Assembly: GCA_003553485.1 (NCBI GenBank)
Contig: PWEJ01000140.1
Location: 1-42,333 of the forward strand
DNA from: Halanaerobiaceae bacterium
GTDB lineage: Bacteria; Bacillota; Halanaerobiia; Halanaerobiales; Halarsenatibacteraceae
Direction of reading: 5' to 3'
DNA: 42,333 nucleotides
Position 1 is the first letter of the stretch. Every line of letters begins with the position of its first letter. The translations under genes and the position numbers were made by a program. The notes under the pieces were generated by a model. That model was not told the DNA's origin and made no database searches. It was given only the letters and a program-made list of their open reading frames with translations. Below, piece after piece: positions 33,160 through 42,333 of this stretch.

Positions 33160-34533
33160 ATGTTCAACACAAAAGAATTAGATAAGATCTGGGAAAAAAC
33201 CTTAAATATAATTAAGGAACAATTAAGCAATCCCAGTTTTAAAACCTGGTTCTCTGATACTAAGCCGATAGAATTAACATCGCAGGGTATTTTAAAGTTA
33301 AAAGTACCCAATGATTTTATCAAAGACTGGATAGAATCTCGTTATATAGAGTTAATTTCTAAGATTATTTTAGACTTGACTGATACCGAGGTCGAATTAG
33401 AACTCTACACTCCAGAGGAACTAAAAAAGGAAGAGGAAGATAATAAGGAAAAAGAAGAAGATAAAAGCACAAACGATATTAAACCCGTTAATAACGATAA
33501 AGTTAAGGGGAGTTTAAATCCTAAATACACCTTTGAAACCTTTGTGGTGGGTAGCAGCAATCGTTTTGCCCATGCCGCCTCTCTAGCTGTAGCAGAAGCA
33601 CCGGCTAAAGCTTATAACCCCCTATTTCTTTATGGTGACGTGGGGTTAGGAAAGACTCATCTAATGCAGGCTATTGCTCATTTTATTTTAGAACATAATC
33701 CTGATCATAAAGTGGTCTATGTCTCTTCAGAAACCTTTACCAATGAATTAATCAATGCCATTAAAGATGATAAAACCGTTAAATTCCGCAATAAGTATCG
33801 CAATATCGATATTTTATTAGTCGATGATATCCAATTTTTAGAAGGTAAAGAAAGAACCCAGGAAGAATTTTTTCATACCTTTAATGCTCTCCATGAAGCT
33901 AATCGACAGTTAATCATCTCCAGTGACAGACCTCCTAAAAAAATTCCCACTTTAGAAGAAAGGCTCCGTTCCCGTTTTGAATGGGGTCTAATTACTGATA
34001 TTCAAAAACCTGATTTAGAAACAAGGATAGCAATTTTACGCAAAAAAGCAGATATAGAAAATTTAAAAATTCCAAATGAAGTTATCATAGATATAGCTAA
34101 CAAGATTCAATCTAATATTAGAGAATTAGAAGGAGCTTTAATAAAGGTTATTGCCTATGCTGAGTTGGTAGACCGAGATATTGACTTAGAATTAGCTCAA
34201 GAAGCGCTAAAGGATTTAATCGATGCTGAGGAGACCTCTAGCAAAGAAGTTAATATCCAAAATATAAAAAAGATAGTTGCCGAACATTACAATCTTAATT
34301 TAACCAAAATAGATTCCAAAAAAAGAACCCAGAATATAGTCTTACCGAGACAGATAGCCATGTATTTATCACGAGAGATGACTGATTCTTCTTTACCTGT
34401 CATCGGAGAAGCCTTTGGAGGCAGAGACCACACCACCGTAATGCATGCTCATAATAAAATAACTGAGAAGATTGAAGAAAATCAAGAGTTCCGTAAAACC
34501 ATTAGTAAATTACAAAAGGAAATTTCAGGATGA
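33160..34533 (+). CDS. dnaA: Chromosomal replication initiator protein DnaA
   Basis: AAA+ initiator that binds DnaA boxes and opens oriC. Domain I is residues 1-85 ([14 protein letters not shown]). A charged linker (Glu/Lys/Asp-rich) forms domain II. The AAA+ domain begins [17 protein letters not shown], with Walker [10 protein letters not shown] and Walker B LLVDDIQF. Domain IV carries the box-recognising [15 protein letters not shown] at 33160 is preferred (seven bases after AGGAGG) over the ATG six bases upstream, which touches the site. 457 residues. Confidence 0.98.
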   Translation: MFNTKELDKIWEKTLNIIKEQLSNPSFKTWFSDTKPIELTSQGILKLKVPNDFIKDWIESRYIELISKIILDLTDTEVELELYTPEELKKEEEDNKEKEEDKSTNDIKPVNNDKVKGSLNPKYTFETFVVGSSNRFAHAASLAVAEAPAKAYNPLFLYGDVGLGKTHLMQAIAHFILEHNPDHKVVYVSSETFTNELINAIKDDKTVKFRNKYRNIDILLVDDIQFLEGKERTQEEFFHTFNALHEANRQLIISSDRPPKKIPTLEERLRSRFEWGLITDIQKPDLETRIAILRKKADIENLKIPNEVIIDIANKIQSNIRELEGALIKVIAYAELVDRDIDLELAQEALKDLIDAEETSSKEVNIQNIKKIVAEHYNLNLTKIDSKKRTQNIVLPRQIAMYLSREMTDSSLPVIGEAFGGRDHTTVMHAHNKITEKIEENQEFRKTISKLQKEISG

Positions 34534-34775
34534 TTTTTTATAATCTGCGGATAACCCTGTTAATATCTTTTTAACAAGTTGTGGATACTTTTGTGGATAA
34601 TTCTGGGCTTCTTAAAAATTCTTTATATGTGGATATCTTTTAATAACTCCTCACATCTTTTCAACAGCTATTATCCCTTTGATATCAACTATCAAGTTAC
34701 TTTTATACATTTCAACAGCTATTACTACTAATACTACTATATTAAGATATAATAGATAATTATGGAGGTGACAAA
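34534..34775. other. Replication origin, dnaA-dnaN part with unwinding-type elements
   Basis: Contains an exact minus-strand DnaA box (34592-34600) and one-mismatch boxes at 34546, 34580 and 34628 (all minus). TCAACAGCTATT occurs at 34661 and 34712 (and once in the upstream cluster at 32937). The second copy runs into ATTACTACTAATACTACTAT (34721-34740); its complement read 3' to 5' is a series of GAT/AAT triplets, the DnaA-trio pattern. The sequence becomes very AT-rich after that, with a TATAAT at 34748. This matches the place of the unwinding element in B. subtilis. Confidence 0.7.
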
Positions 34776-35954
34776 ATGAAATTTATCATAGAGCAAAAAG
34801 TTTTCCACAAAGCTCTACAAAAAGTCAACCGGGCTGTCTCCACTAAAGGCACCCTGCCTATTTTGTCAGGAATCCTGCTTCAGGCAAGTTCAGATAATAG
34901 TCTAAAATTGACAGCCACCGATTTGGAGATCGGAATCAGCCACAATTTATCAGCTAATGTCATTAAAGAGGGTGAAATGGTATTACCAGCCAAGGAACTC
35001 AGTAACATAATCAGAGAACTACCAGCTGAACCCATTGAAGTGGAAATAAATGAAGAAAATTTTTCAGCAAAAATAGAAACCTCTAATTCTAACTTTTCTC
35101 TTAAATGTTTAGATCCTGAAGAATTCCCCTCTTTACCTGAAGTTGACGAGATGATATCTATGAATTTAGCTGCTGCTGAATTAAAAGAAATGATTGACTG
35201 CGTAAAATTTGCCTGTTCTAAAAAAGAGTCTCGACCTGGTTTAACAGGCTCCCTATTAACCATCAATCCCGACAAATTAATAATGGTTTCCACCAATACC
35301 TATCGCATGGCTTATAAAGAAAAGCCCAATCAAACTGCAATAACTGAGGAATATCGAGCAATTTTACCTGCTAAAACTCTGCAGGAATTAAGTAGATTGC
35401 TGCCAGAGGTTATAGAAAAAGATGGTAATTCTGAAGAAGAGGAAGAGACAGAAAGTAATGATTCCCAGCCGGAATTAGAAAAGGGTAAGGTTAAGATCAA
35501 AATGGATGCCAGTCACTGCTATTTTATTTTAAATGATATTTTACTTACTTCTCGTTTAATAGAAGGTAAATTTCCCAATTATAATCAGGTTATGCCGGCA
35601 GAATTCAATAGTGAAGTGATTGTTGACCGCAAAGGATTACAACAGGCCGTTAAAAGAGTTTCTTTAATGGCTGATGTAATAAAATTGGATTTTGTCTCTG
35701 ATGCAGATGAATTAATATTACAATCAGCAGATTCAGAAATTGGTCATGCTAAAGAGAAATTGGCTATCTCCATGGAAGGTGAGAGTCAGAATATAAATGT
35801 TGACGCCTCCTATATACAGGATGTATTGAAGGTGTTAACAGAGGATGAAGTTAAATTGAAATTAATAGGTCCCTTAAATCCCATGGCTGTGGAAAAGATT
35901 GAGACTGAGGATTATACTTATTTGATTATGCCGATTAGACCTGGCAGCAATTAA
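34776..35954 (+). CDS. dnaN: DNA polymerase III beta subunit (sliding clamp)
   Basis: Ring-shaped processivity clamp. The start MKFIIEQKVFHKALQKV, the PILSGILL block and the C-terminal YLIMPIRP are typical. 392 residues, slightly longer than the usual 365-378, because of an acidic insertion at about residues 212-236 (many Glu, Asp, Ser) after the TLQELSRLLPEV helix. This lies near the second/third domain boundary and should be a surface loop. ATG follows GGAGGTG. Confidence 0.97.
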   Translation: MKFIIEQKVFHKALQKVNRAVSTKGTLPILSGILLQASSDNSLKLTATDLEIGISHNLSANVIKEGEMVLPAKELSNIIRELPAEPIEVEINEENFSAKIETSNSNFSLKCLDPEEFPSLPEVDEMISMNLAAAELKEMIDCVKFACSKKESRPGLTGSLLTINPDKLIMVSTNTYRMAYKEKPNQTAITEEYRAILPAKTLQELSRLLPEVIEKDGNSEEEEETESNDSQPELEKGKVKIKMDASHCYFILNDILLTSRLIEGKFPNYNQVMPAEFNSEVIVDRKGLQQAVKRVSLMADVIKLDFVSDADELILQSADSEIGHAKEKLAISMEGESQNINVDASYIQDVLKVLTEDEVKLKLIGPLNPMAVEKIETEDYTYLIMPIRPGSN

Positions 35955-35977
35955 TTTAATTTTCTGGAGTGATATCA

Positions 35978-36211
35978 GTGACAATAAAAAAAATTCCTAT
36001 AAAAACTGAATCTATTCAACTTGATCAATTTTTAAAATGGTCTAATCTGGTTTCTTCCGGTGGCCAGGCCAAAAATCTGATTCAAGAAGGAAAAGTATCG
36101 GTTAATGGAGAAGTAGAATATAATAGAGGTAGAAAAATTTATTCCGGTGATCTAATAACTATGGCCCAGGATGATTTAAAATACCAGGTTAATCAGGTTA
36201 GTGGGGATTAA
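35978..36211 (+). CDS. yaaA: S4-domain RNA-binding protein YaaA
   Basis: Small S4-like RNA-binding protein found between dnaN and recF in Bacillota; linked to ribosome assembly in B. subtilis. LDQFLKWSNLVSSGGQAKNLI and GKVSVNGEVEYNRGRKIYSGD form the S4 fold. GTG at 35978 is preferred (eight bases after GGAG); a GTG three codons upstream overlaps the site. 77 residues. Confidence 0.92.
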   Translation: MTIKKIPIKTESIQLDQFLKWSNLVSSGGQAKNLIQEGKVSVNGEVEYNRGRKIYSGDLITMAQDDLKYQVNQVSGD

Positions 36212-36213
36212 AT

Positions 36214-37377
36214 TTGTTAGTGGAGAGACTATATCTAAAAAATTTTCGTAATTTAGCAGCGGTTTTGCTGGATTTAAACCCTGATTTAAATATAATATTA
36301 GGGGCTAATGGTCAGGGAAAAACAAATATTTTAGAAGCTTTGTATTATCTCAGCACCGGTAAATCTCATCGCAGCAATAGAGACCGGGATTTAATAAATC
36401 AAAAAACTGAAGAGGATAAATTTGCTATTCAGGCCCGAATTAAAAAGAAAGATAAAATCAAGGAAAAGTTAGCTGTCTCTGTCTCTTCTCAAGAGAAAGT
36501 TTATAAAATAAATGATGAAAAGAAAGAAAAACTGGCTGATTTTCAGGGAAGGTTAAATGCAGTTATATTTTCCCCTGAAGATTTAAAATTGGTCAAGGGA
36601 AGTCCCAGTGAGCGGAGGGATTTTATTGATACCGAGGTATCCCAGGTTAGCCCCAATTATTTTCGCCAGCTGCAAAGCTATAAAAAAATTCTCCGGCAGC
36701 GCAATAATATCCTTAAAGATATCAGAGCTAAAAAGCGCAAAAAAGACGAATTACTAGCTGTATTTACCGATAAATTAGCGAAAGTTGGCAGCAGAATAAT
36801 AGCTAAGAGGCTGGAGGTAATAGAAAAACTTAAAATTTTGGCTCGCTTACAGCAGCGCCGCTTAACTGCCAATCAAGAAAACTTACAACTAAAATATGAT
36901 ATCAGTTTTAGCGAAAAAAGGGCTGATAAAATAACAGAGAGCAGCTCTGATTTTTCAGAAGCAGAAATAAAAATGATTGAAGAAATTTTTCAGGAGGAGC
37001 TAATGAGCAACTTTCAGCAGGAAAGAGAGCGAGGTTATACTGTCTCCGGGCCCCATAGGGATGATTTAATTCTTAAATTAAATGATTTTTCAGTGCGAAA
37101 ATATGGTTCTCAGGGGCAACAGCGTACAGTTGCTTTAGCTTTAAAAATTTCTGAATTGGAATTTATGAAATCGGAAAAGGGAGAATATCCCATATTGTTA
37201 TTAGATGATGTATTCTCAGAATTAGATAGCAGGCGGCGAGAAGCAATAATTAAACTAATAGGCAATAGGATTCAAACCTTTATTACCACTACAGATAAAA
37301 GTTTGGTGGCTGATATTGCTCCCCAGGAAAGTTCTTACTTTAAAGTAGTATCAGGGCAGGTAAGTAAAGGATGGTGA
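36214..37377 (+). CDS. recF: DNA replication and repair protein RecF
   Basis: SMC-like ATPase that, with RecO and RecR, loads RecA at gaps. LYLKNFRN at the N-terminus, Walker A GANGQGKTN (about residues 30-38), signature VSGPHRDDL, and Walker B/D-loop LLLDDVFSELD. A Lys/Arg-rich coiled region lies in the middle. TTG start seven bases after GGGGA. 387 residues; two bases after yaaA. Confidence 0.96.
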   Translation: MLVERLYLKNFRNLAAVLLDLNPDLNIILGANGQGKTNILEALYYLSTGKSHRSNRDRDLINQKTEEDKFAIQARIKKKDKIKEKLAVSVSSQEKVYKINDEKKEKLADFQGRLNAVIFSPEDLKLVKGSPSERRDFIDTEVSQVSPNYFRQLQSYKKILRQRNNILKDIRAKKRKKDELLAVFTDKLAKVGSRIIAKRLEVIEKLKILARLQQRRLTANQENLQLKYDISFSEKRADKITESSSDFSEAEIKMIEEIFQEELMSNFQQERERGYTVSGPHRDDLILKLNDFSVRKYGSQGQQRTVALALKISELEFMKSEKGEYPILLLDDVFSELDSRRREAIIKLIGNRIQTFITTTDKSLVADIAPQESSYFKVVSGQVSKGW

Positions 37378-37381
37378 AATA

Positions 37382-37648
37382 ATGTTCTTACATATTGGGG
37401 ATGGATATATGATACCTCAAGAAGAAATAGTCCTCATTGGAGATTTAGATAAAGTGACAGATTCGGAAATTTCGCGAGAATTTTTCAATATATCTTCTGA
37501 AGAAGGCTTTATCGTTGATAAATCTGGCAGTGATAATAAGATAAGGTCATTTATCTTAACGGGAGAAACTATTTATTATTCTATGATTAATTCTAAGACC
37601 TTAAAAGACCGTTTGAGAAGGGCTATTAATAAAAAAAATGTCCTTTAA
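37382..37648 (+). CDS. remB: DUF370 extracellular matrix regulator RemB (YaaB)
   Basis: Small protein of 88 residues with the conserved start MFLHIGDGYMIPQEEIVLIGDLD and the SFILTGETIYYS block. In B. subtilis RemB lies between recF and gyrB and is related to the DNA-binding RemA, which controls matrix and osmoprotection genes. The exact function here is inferred only from family and position. Confidence 0.9.
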   Translation: MFLHIGDGYMIPQEEIVLIGDLDKVTDSEISREFFNISSEEGFIVDKSGSDNKIRSFILTGETIYYSMINSKTLKDRLRRAINKKNVL

Positions 37649-37654
37649 AGTTGA

Positions 37655-39598
<1,944 letters not shown>

Positions 39599-39614
39599 GT
39601 AAGGTGGGTTGCAA

Positions 39615-42098
39615 ATGGTAGAGGCAGAAAAAATTAAAAAAGTAGCTATAGATGATGAAATGAAAGATGCTTACCTTGATTATGCTATGAGCGTTATAGT
39701 AGGTCGTGCTCTTCCTGATGTAAGAGATGGTTTAAAACCAGTCCATAAAAGAATACTCTATGCTTTAAATGATCTTGGCATTACCTCTAGTTCTTCCCAT
39801 AAAAAATCAGCTCGTATTGTCGGAGAAGTGCTGGGTAAATATCACCCCCATGGCGATACAGCTGTTTATGATACCTTAGTCCGTATGGCTCAGGATTTTA
39901 GTTACCGCTATCCCCTTGTGGATGGCCATGGTAATTTTGGTTCCATTGATGGTGACTCAGCTGCTGCCATGCGTTATACTGAGGCCAGGATGGCAAAAAT
40001 AGCCGATGAAATGCTCCGGGATATCGATAAAGATACCGTCGATTTTCGGCCCAACTTTGATGATACTCTAGAGGAACCAGAAGTATTGCCAGCTAGAGTT
40101 CCCAATCTGCTGGTTAATGGCAGTTCAGGTATAGCAGTGGGAATGGCCACCAGCATCCCTCCTCATAACCTAGGAGAAGTTGTTGATGCTTTGATTAAAA
40201 TGATTGAGGAGACAAATGTCGGTGTCGATGACCTTATTGAATGTATCTCGGGTCCCGATTTTCCCACCGGTGGCTTTATAATGAATCGAGATGAGGTTAT
40301 AAAAGCTTATCATACCGGTAGAGGTAAGATCAGATTAAGAGCTAGAAGCAGGATTGAAGAGGATGAAGATAACAACAATAAAACCCCGACAATTATTGTA
40401 GAAGAACTGCCCTACAAAGTAAATAAAGCTAAGTTAATTGAAAAGATAGCTGATCTTGTCAAAGATGAAAAAATAGCTGGGATCAGAGATTTAAGAGATG
40501 AATCGGACCGGGAAGGGATGCGGATTGTAATTGAATGCAAAAGAGGGGTTAATCCCGATATTCTCCTCAATAAGCTTTATAAGAACACCCAGCTTTTAAT
40601 AACTTATAGTGTAATCATGCTGGCCCTGGTGGATGGAGAGCCTAGAGTTCTTTCTTTAAAGGAGATATTACATCACTATCTTGAGCATCAAAAAAATGTT
40701 ATCCGTCGTCGGACTGCTTATGATCTCCAAAAAGCGGAAGCTAGAGCTCACATTCTGGCTGGTTATAGAATTGCCTTAGATGCCATTGATGATGTGGTGG
40801 AGATTATTAAAAAATCACCTGATAGTGATACAGCCAGTAAAAAGCTAATTAGTAGCTACGGGCTTTCTGAAAAACAGGCCAATGCTATTTTAAGTATGCA
40901 GTTAAAGAGGCTAACTGCTTTAGAAAGAGATAAGATAGATGAAGAATATAGAGAACTACAGGATAAAATTGCTTACCTTCGCAGCATATTAGCAAGTAAA
41001 GAGAAATTGATGGAGGTTATTAAAGAGGAACTAATTGAGATTAAAGAAAAGTTTGCTGACGAAAGACGTACCACTATTTTAAATCAGGAAATTAGTTTAG
41101 AGATGGAAGATTTAATCGAAGAGGAAAATATTGTGGTGGCCTTTACCCGCCATGGCTATATAAAAAGAATGTCTTTAGATCTCTATCGCAGCCAGCATCG
41201 TGGTGGTAAAGGAATTATTGGCATGAGTACAAGAGAGAATGATTTTGTAGAAAATATTTTGGCCAGCACCACCCATCAGACCTTTCTCTTCTTCACTAAT
41301 CAGGGGCAAGTATACCGCTTAAAGGGTTATCAAATTCCCGAAGCTGGCCGCCAGGCCAGAGGTACGGCAATTGTTAATCTTTTAAAGCTGGAAGAGGATG
41401 AGCGGATTACCACTGTAATACCTGTAGAGGATTTCGAAAATGGTGACAATCTCATTATGGTCACTAAAGAGGGTTTGATAAAAAAGACCAGCCTTAAAGA
41501 GTATAATACCAATTATACTGGTTTAAGGGGGATTAAACTACGGGAAGAGGATGAACTAGTGGCCGTTCGCTTATTTAAAAATAAGGAAGAAAAATCAGCA
41601 GGAGATAAGGGAGAAAAAGGTAATATTATAATAGTGACTAGAGAAGGTCAGGCCATTAGATTTAACTCCCGAGAAGTTAGAGCCACCTCGCGCAATTCTA
41701 TGGGGGTAAAGGCCATTGATCTGGCTGAGAACGATGAGGTCATCGGCATGGGCCTAACTACGGCAGGAGAAGATCTCTTTGTTATTACAGAGAAGGGCTA
41801 TGGTAAGAGAACTAGTTTATCTGAATACCGGACTCAATCCCGGGGAGGAAAGGGCCTTATCACCGCAAAAATTACCGAAAAAAATGGTTATTTAACCTCC
41901 ATGAAAATAGTTAAATCAGATTCCCTACAGGAGCTCTTTGTTATTACTAGAGAGGGTATTATGATTAGATTAGAAGTTGATGAGATCTCCTGTTTTGGCA
42001 GGAATACCCAGGGAGTAAAAATCATCTCTTTAAATCAAGGAGATGAGGTTGTTTCATTAGCATCGGTGATTATGGAAGAAGAGGAAGAAAAAATCTAA
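39615..42098 (+). CDS. gyrA: DNA gyrase subunit A
   Basis: Breakage-reunion subunit of gyrase. The catalytic tyrosine is Tyr121 in [11 protein letters not shown]; the GyrA box QHRGGKG is at residues 527-533, confirming gyrase rather than topoisomerase IV. The residue equivalent to E. coli Ser83 in the quinolone pocket is Thr82 (HGDTAVYD), a common natural variant. A run of beta-pinwheel repeats and a Glu-rich end complete the protein. ATG at 39615 is chosen, seven bases after AAGGTGG; TTG at 39609 is in frame but closer. 827 residues. Confidence 0.98.
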   Translation: MVEAEKIKKVAIDDEMKDAYLDYAMSVIVGRALPDVRDGLKPVHKRILYALNDLGITSSSSHKKSARIVGEVLGKYHPHGDTAVYDTLVRMAQDFSYRYPLVDGHGNFGSIDGDSAAAMRYTEARMAKIADEMLRDIDKDTVDFRPNFDDTLEEPEVLPARVPNLLVNGSSGIAVGMATSIPPHNLGEVVDALIKMIEETNVGVDDLIECISGPDFPTGGFIMNRDEVIKAYHTGRGKIRLRARSRIEEDEDNNNKTPTIIVEELPYKVNKAKLIEKIADLVKDEKIAGIRDLRDESDREGMRIVIECKRGVNPDILLNKLYKNTQLLITYSVIMLALVDGEPRVLSLKEILHHYLEHQKNVIRRRTAYDLQKAEARAHILAGYRIALDAIDDVVEIIKKSPDSDTASKKLISSYGLSEKQANAILSMQLKRLTALERDKIDEEYRELQDKIAYLRSILASKEKLMEVIKEELIEIKEKFADERRTTILNQEISLEMEDLIEEENIVVAFTRHGYIKRMSLDLYRSQHRGGKGIIGMSTRENDFVENILASTTHQTFLFFTNQGQVYRLKGYQIPEAGRQARGTAIVNLLKLEEDERITTVIPVEDFENGDNLIMVTKEGLIKKTSLKEYNTNYTGLRGIKLREEDELVAVRLFKNKEEKSAGDKGEKGNIIIVTREGQAIRFNSREVRATSRNSMGVKAIDLAENDEVIGMGLTTAGEDLFVITEKGYGKRTSLSEYRTQSRGGKGLITAKITEKNGYLTSMKIVKSDSLQELFVITREGIMIRLEVDEISCFGRNTQGVKIISLNQGDEVVSLASVIMEEEEEKI

Positions 42099-42106
42099 AT
42101 TAATCC

Positions 42107-42135
42107 TTGACAGATATTAAGATAGATGATAGTAT
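42107..42135 (+). promoter_or_regulatory. rRNA operon promoter
   Basis: TTGACA (42107-42112), 17-base spacer, TAGTAT (42130-42135) preceded by TGA (extended -10 TGN). It starts nine bases after the gyrA stop; the start point is expected near 42142. Confidence 0.85.
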
Positions 42136-42142
42136 ATTTAAT

Positions 42143-42228
42143 GTCGCTGCTAAACGGCCCCACCTCAGGCAGCGGCATGTTTTTGCTCTATTTTGAGGTG
42201 GAAGTTTAAATCAGAGAACTTTGAAAAG
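42143..42228 (+). promoter_or_regulatory. rRNA leader with overlapping stems and boxA-like site
   Basis: GTCGCTGC (42143-42150) pairs with GCAGCGGC (42169-42176), and five T follow at 42180. CCACCTCA (42160-42167), in the loop of that stem, pairs perfectly with TGAGGTGG (42194-42201). The two stems cross, giving either a pseudoknot or alternative folds. A boxA-like AACTTTGAAAAGTG lies just after (about 42217-42230) and TGCTCTAT at 42184. These would serve terminator/antiterminator functions in rRNA transcription. Confidence 0.55.
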
Positions 42229-42292
42229 TGGATAGTATGAAGAGAGAAAAGCAGGCGGAATATAATTTAAGCGTTAGCGAGAGATTTTGAGA

Positions 42293-42333
42293 TATTGAAG
42301 GAGAGTTTGATCCTGGCTCAGGACGAACGCTGG
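42293..42333 (+). rRNA. rrs: 16S ribosomal RNA, 5' end (partial)
   Basis: GAGAGTTTGATCCTGGCTCA and the following GGACGAACGCTGG are the invariant 5' end of bacterial 16S rRNA. The exact mature end is approximate; the gene runs off the window. Confidence 0.97.

Noticed and set aside
33048-33323. Minus-strand ORF of 91 codons over the dnaA promoter and start, considered as a gene in the rpmH position
   Set aside because: Its product is not basic and shows no L34 pattern; it mirrors dnaA codons and has no ribosome site.

Overview
The window is the replication-origin region of a low-to-mid-GC anaerobic Bacillota chromosome. The gene order follows the Bacillus subtilis origin closely: rplI, yybS, rpsR, ssb, rpsF, ychF and a DUF951 gene, then parB, parA, noc, rsmG, mnmG, mnmE, jag, yidC, yidD, rnpA, oriC, dnaA, dnaN, yaaA, recF, remB, gyrB, gyrA and the start of a 16S rRNA gene. 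The glutamate-rich proteins, the glycine cleavage operon, a selenocysteine peroxiredoxin and an AnmK/MurQ recycling set suggest a Halanaerobiales-like (diderm, halophilic or halotolerant) anaerobe. That taxonomic guess is inference. Almost all genes run away from oriC; only purA and the peroxiredoxin gene point against it.

Bases 1-10 kb (minus strand) hold an accessory block. A peptidoglycan-recycling group (murQ, a peptide-type ABC transporter and anmK) lies downstream of an AmiE-like serine hydrolase. That hydrolase is the third gene of a likely operon headed by a Y-family DNA polymerase and a macro-domain protein, under a promoter carrying a LexA-type box. The first permease gene has no usable NTG start and appears to begin at an ATT codon. 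A nitroreductase-like protein and an unknown secreted protein follow.

Bases 11-13.3 kb (plus strand) hold purA and an AhpC-type peroxiredoxin gene whose peroxidatic codon is TGA, followed by a perfect hairpin placed like a bacterial SECIS. The conceptual protein contains no cysteine.

Bases 13.3-32.7 kb (minus strand) carry the ribosomal/ssb operon with a candidate S6:S18 leader, ychF and a TPR protein. Next come the glycine cleavage operon under a glycine riboswitch, a TrkA-type protein, and the chromosome segregation genes parB, parA and noc with two parS sites and three perfect Noc-type sites. tRNA-modification genes, the YidC/Jag group and rnpA complete this arm. rpmH is absent from its usual place next to rnpA.

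Bases 32.7-42.3 kb hold a bipartite oriC (DnaA-box cluster upstream of dnaA; further boxes, a repeated 12-mer and DnaA-trio-like triplets between dnaA and dnaN). The replication/gyrase genes follow on the plus strand, then a strong rRNA promoter with a leader that can fold as a pseudoknot, and the first bases of 16S rRNA.
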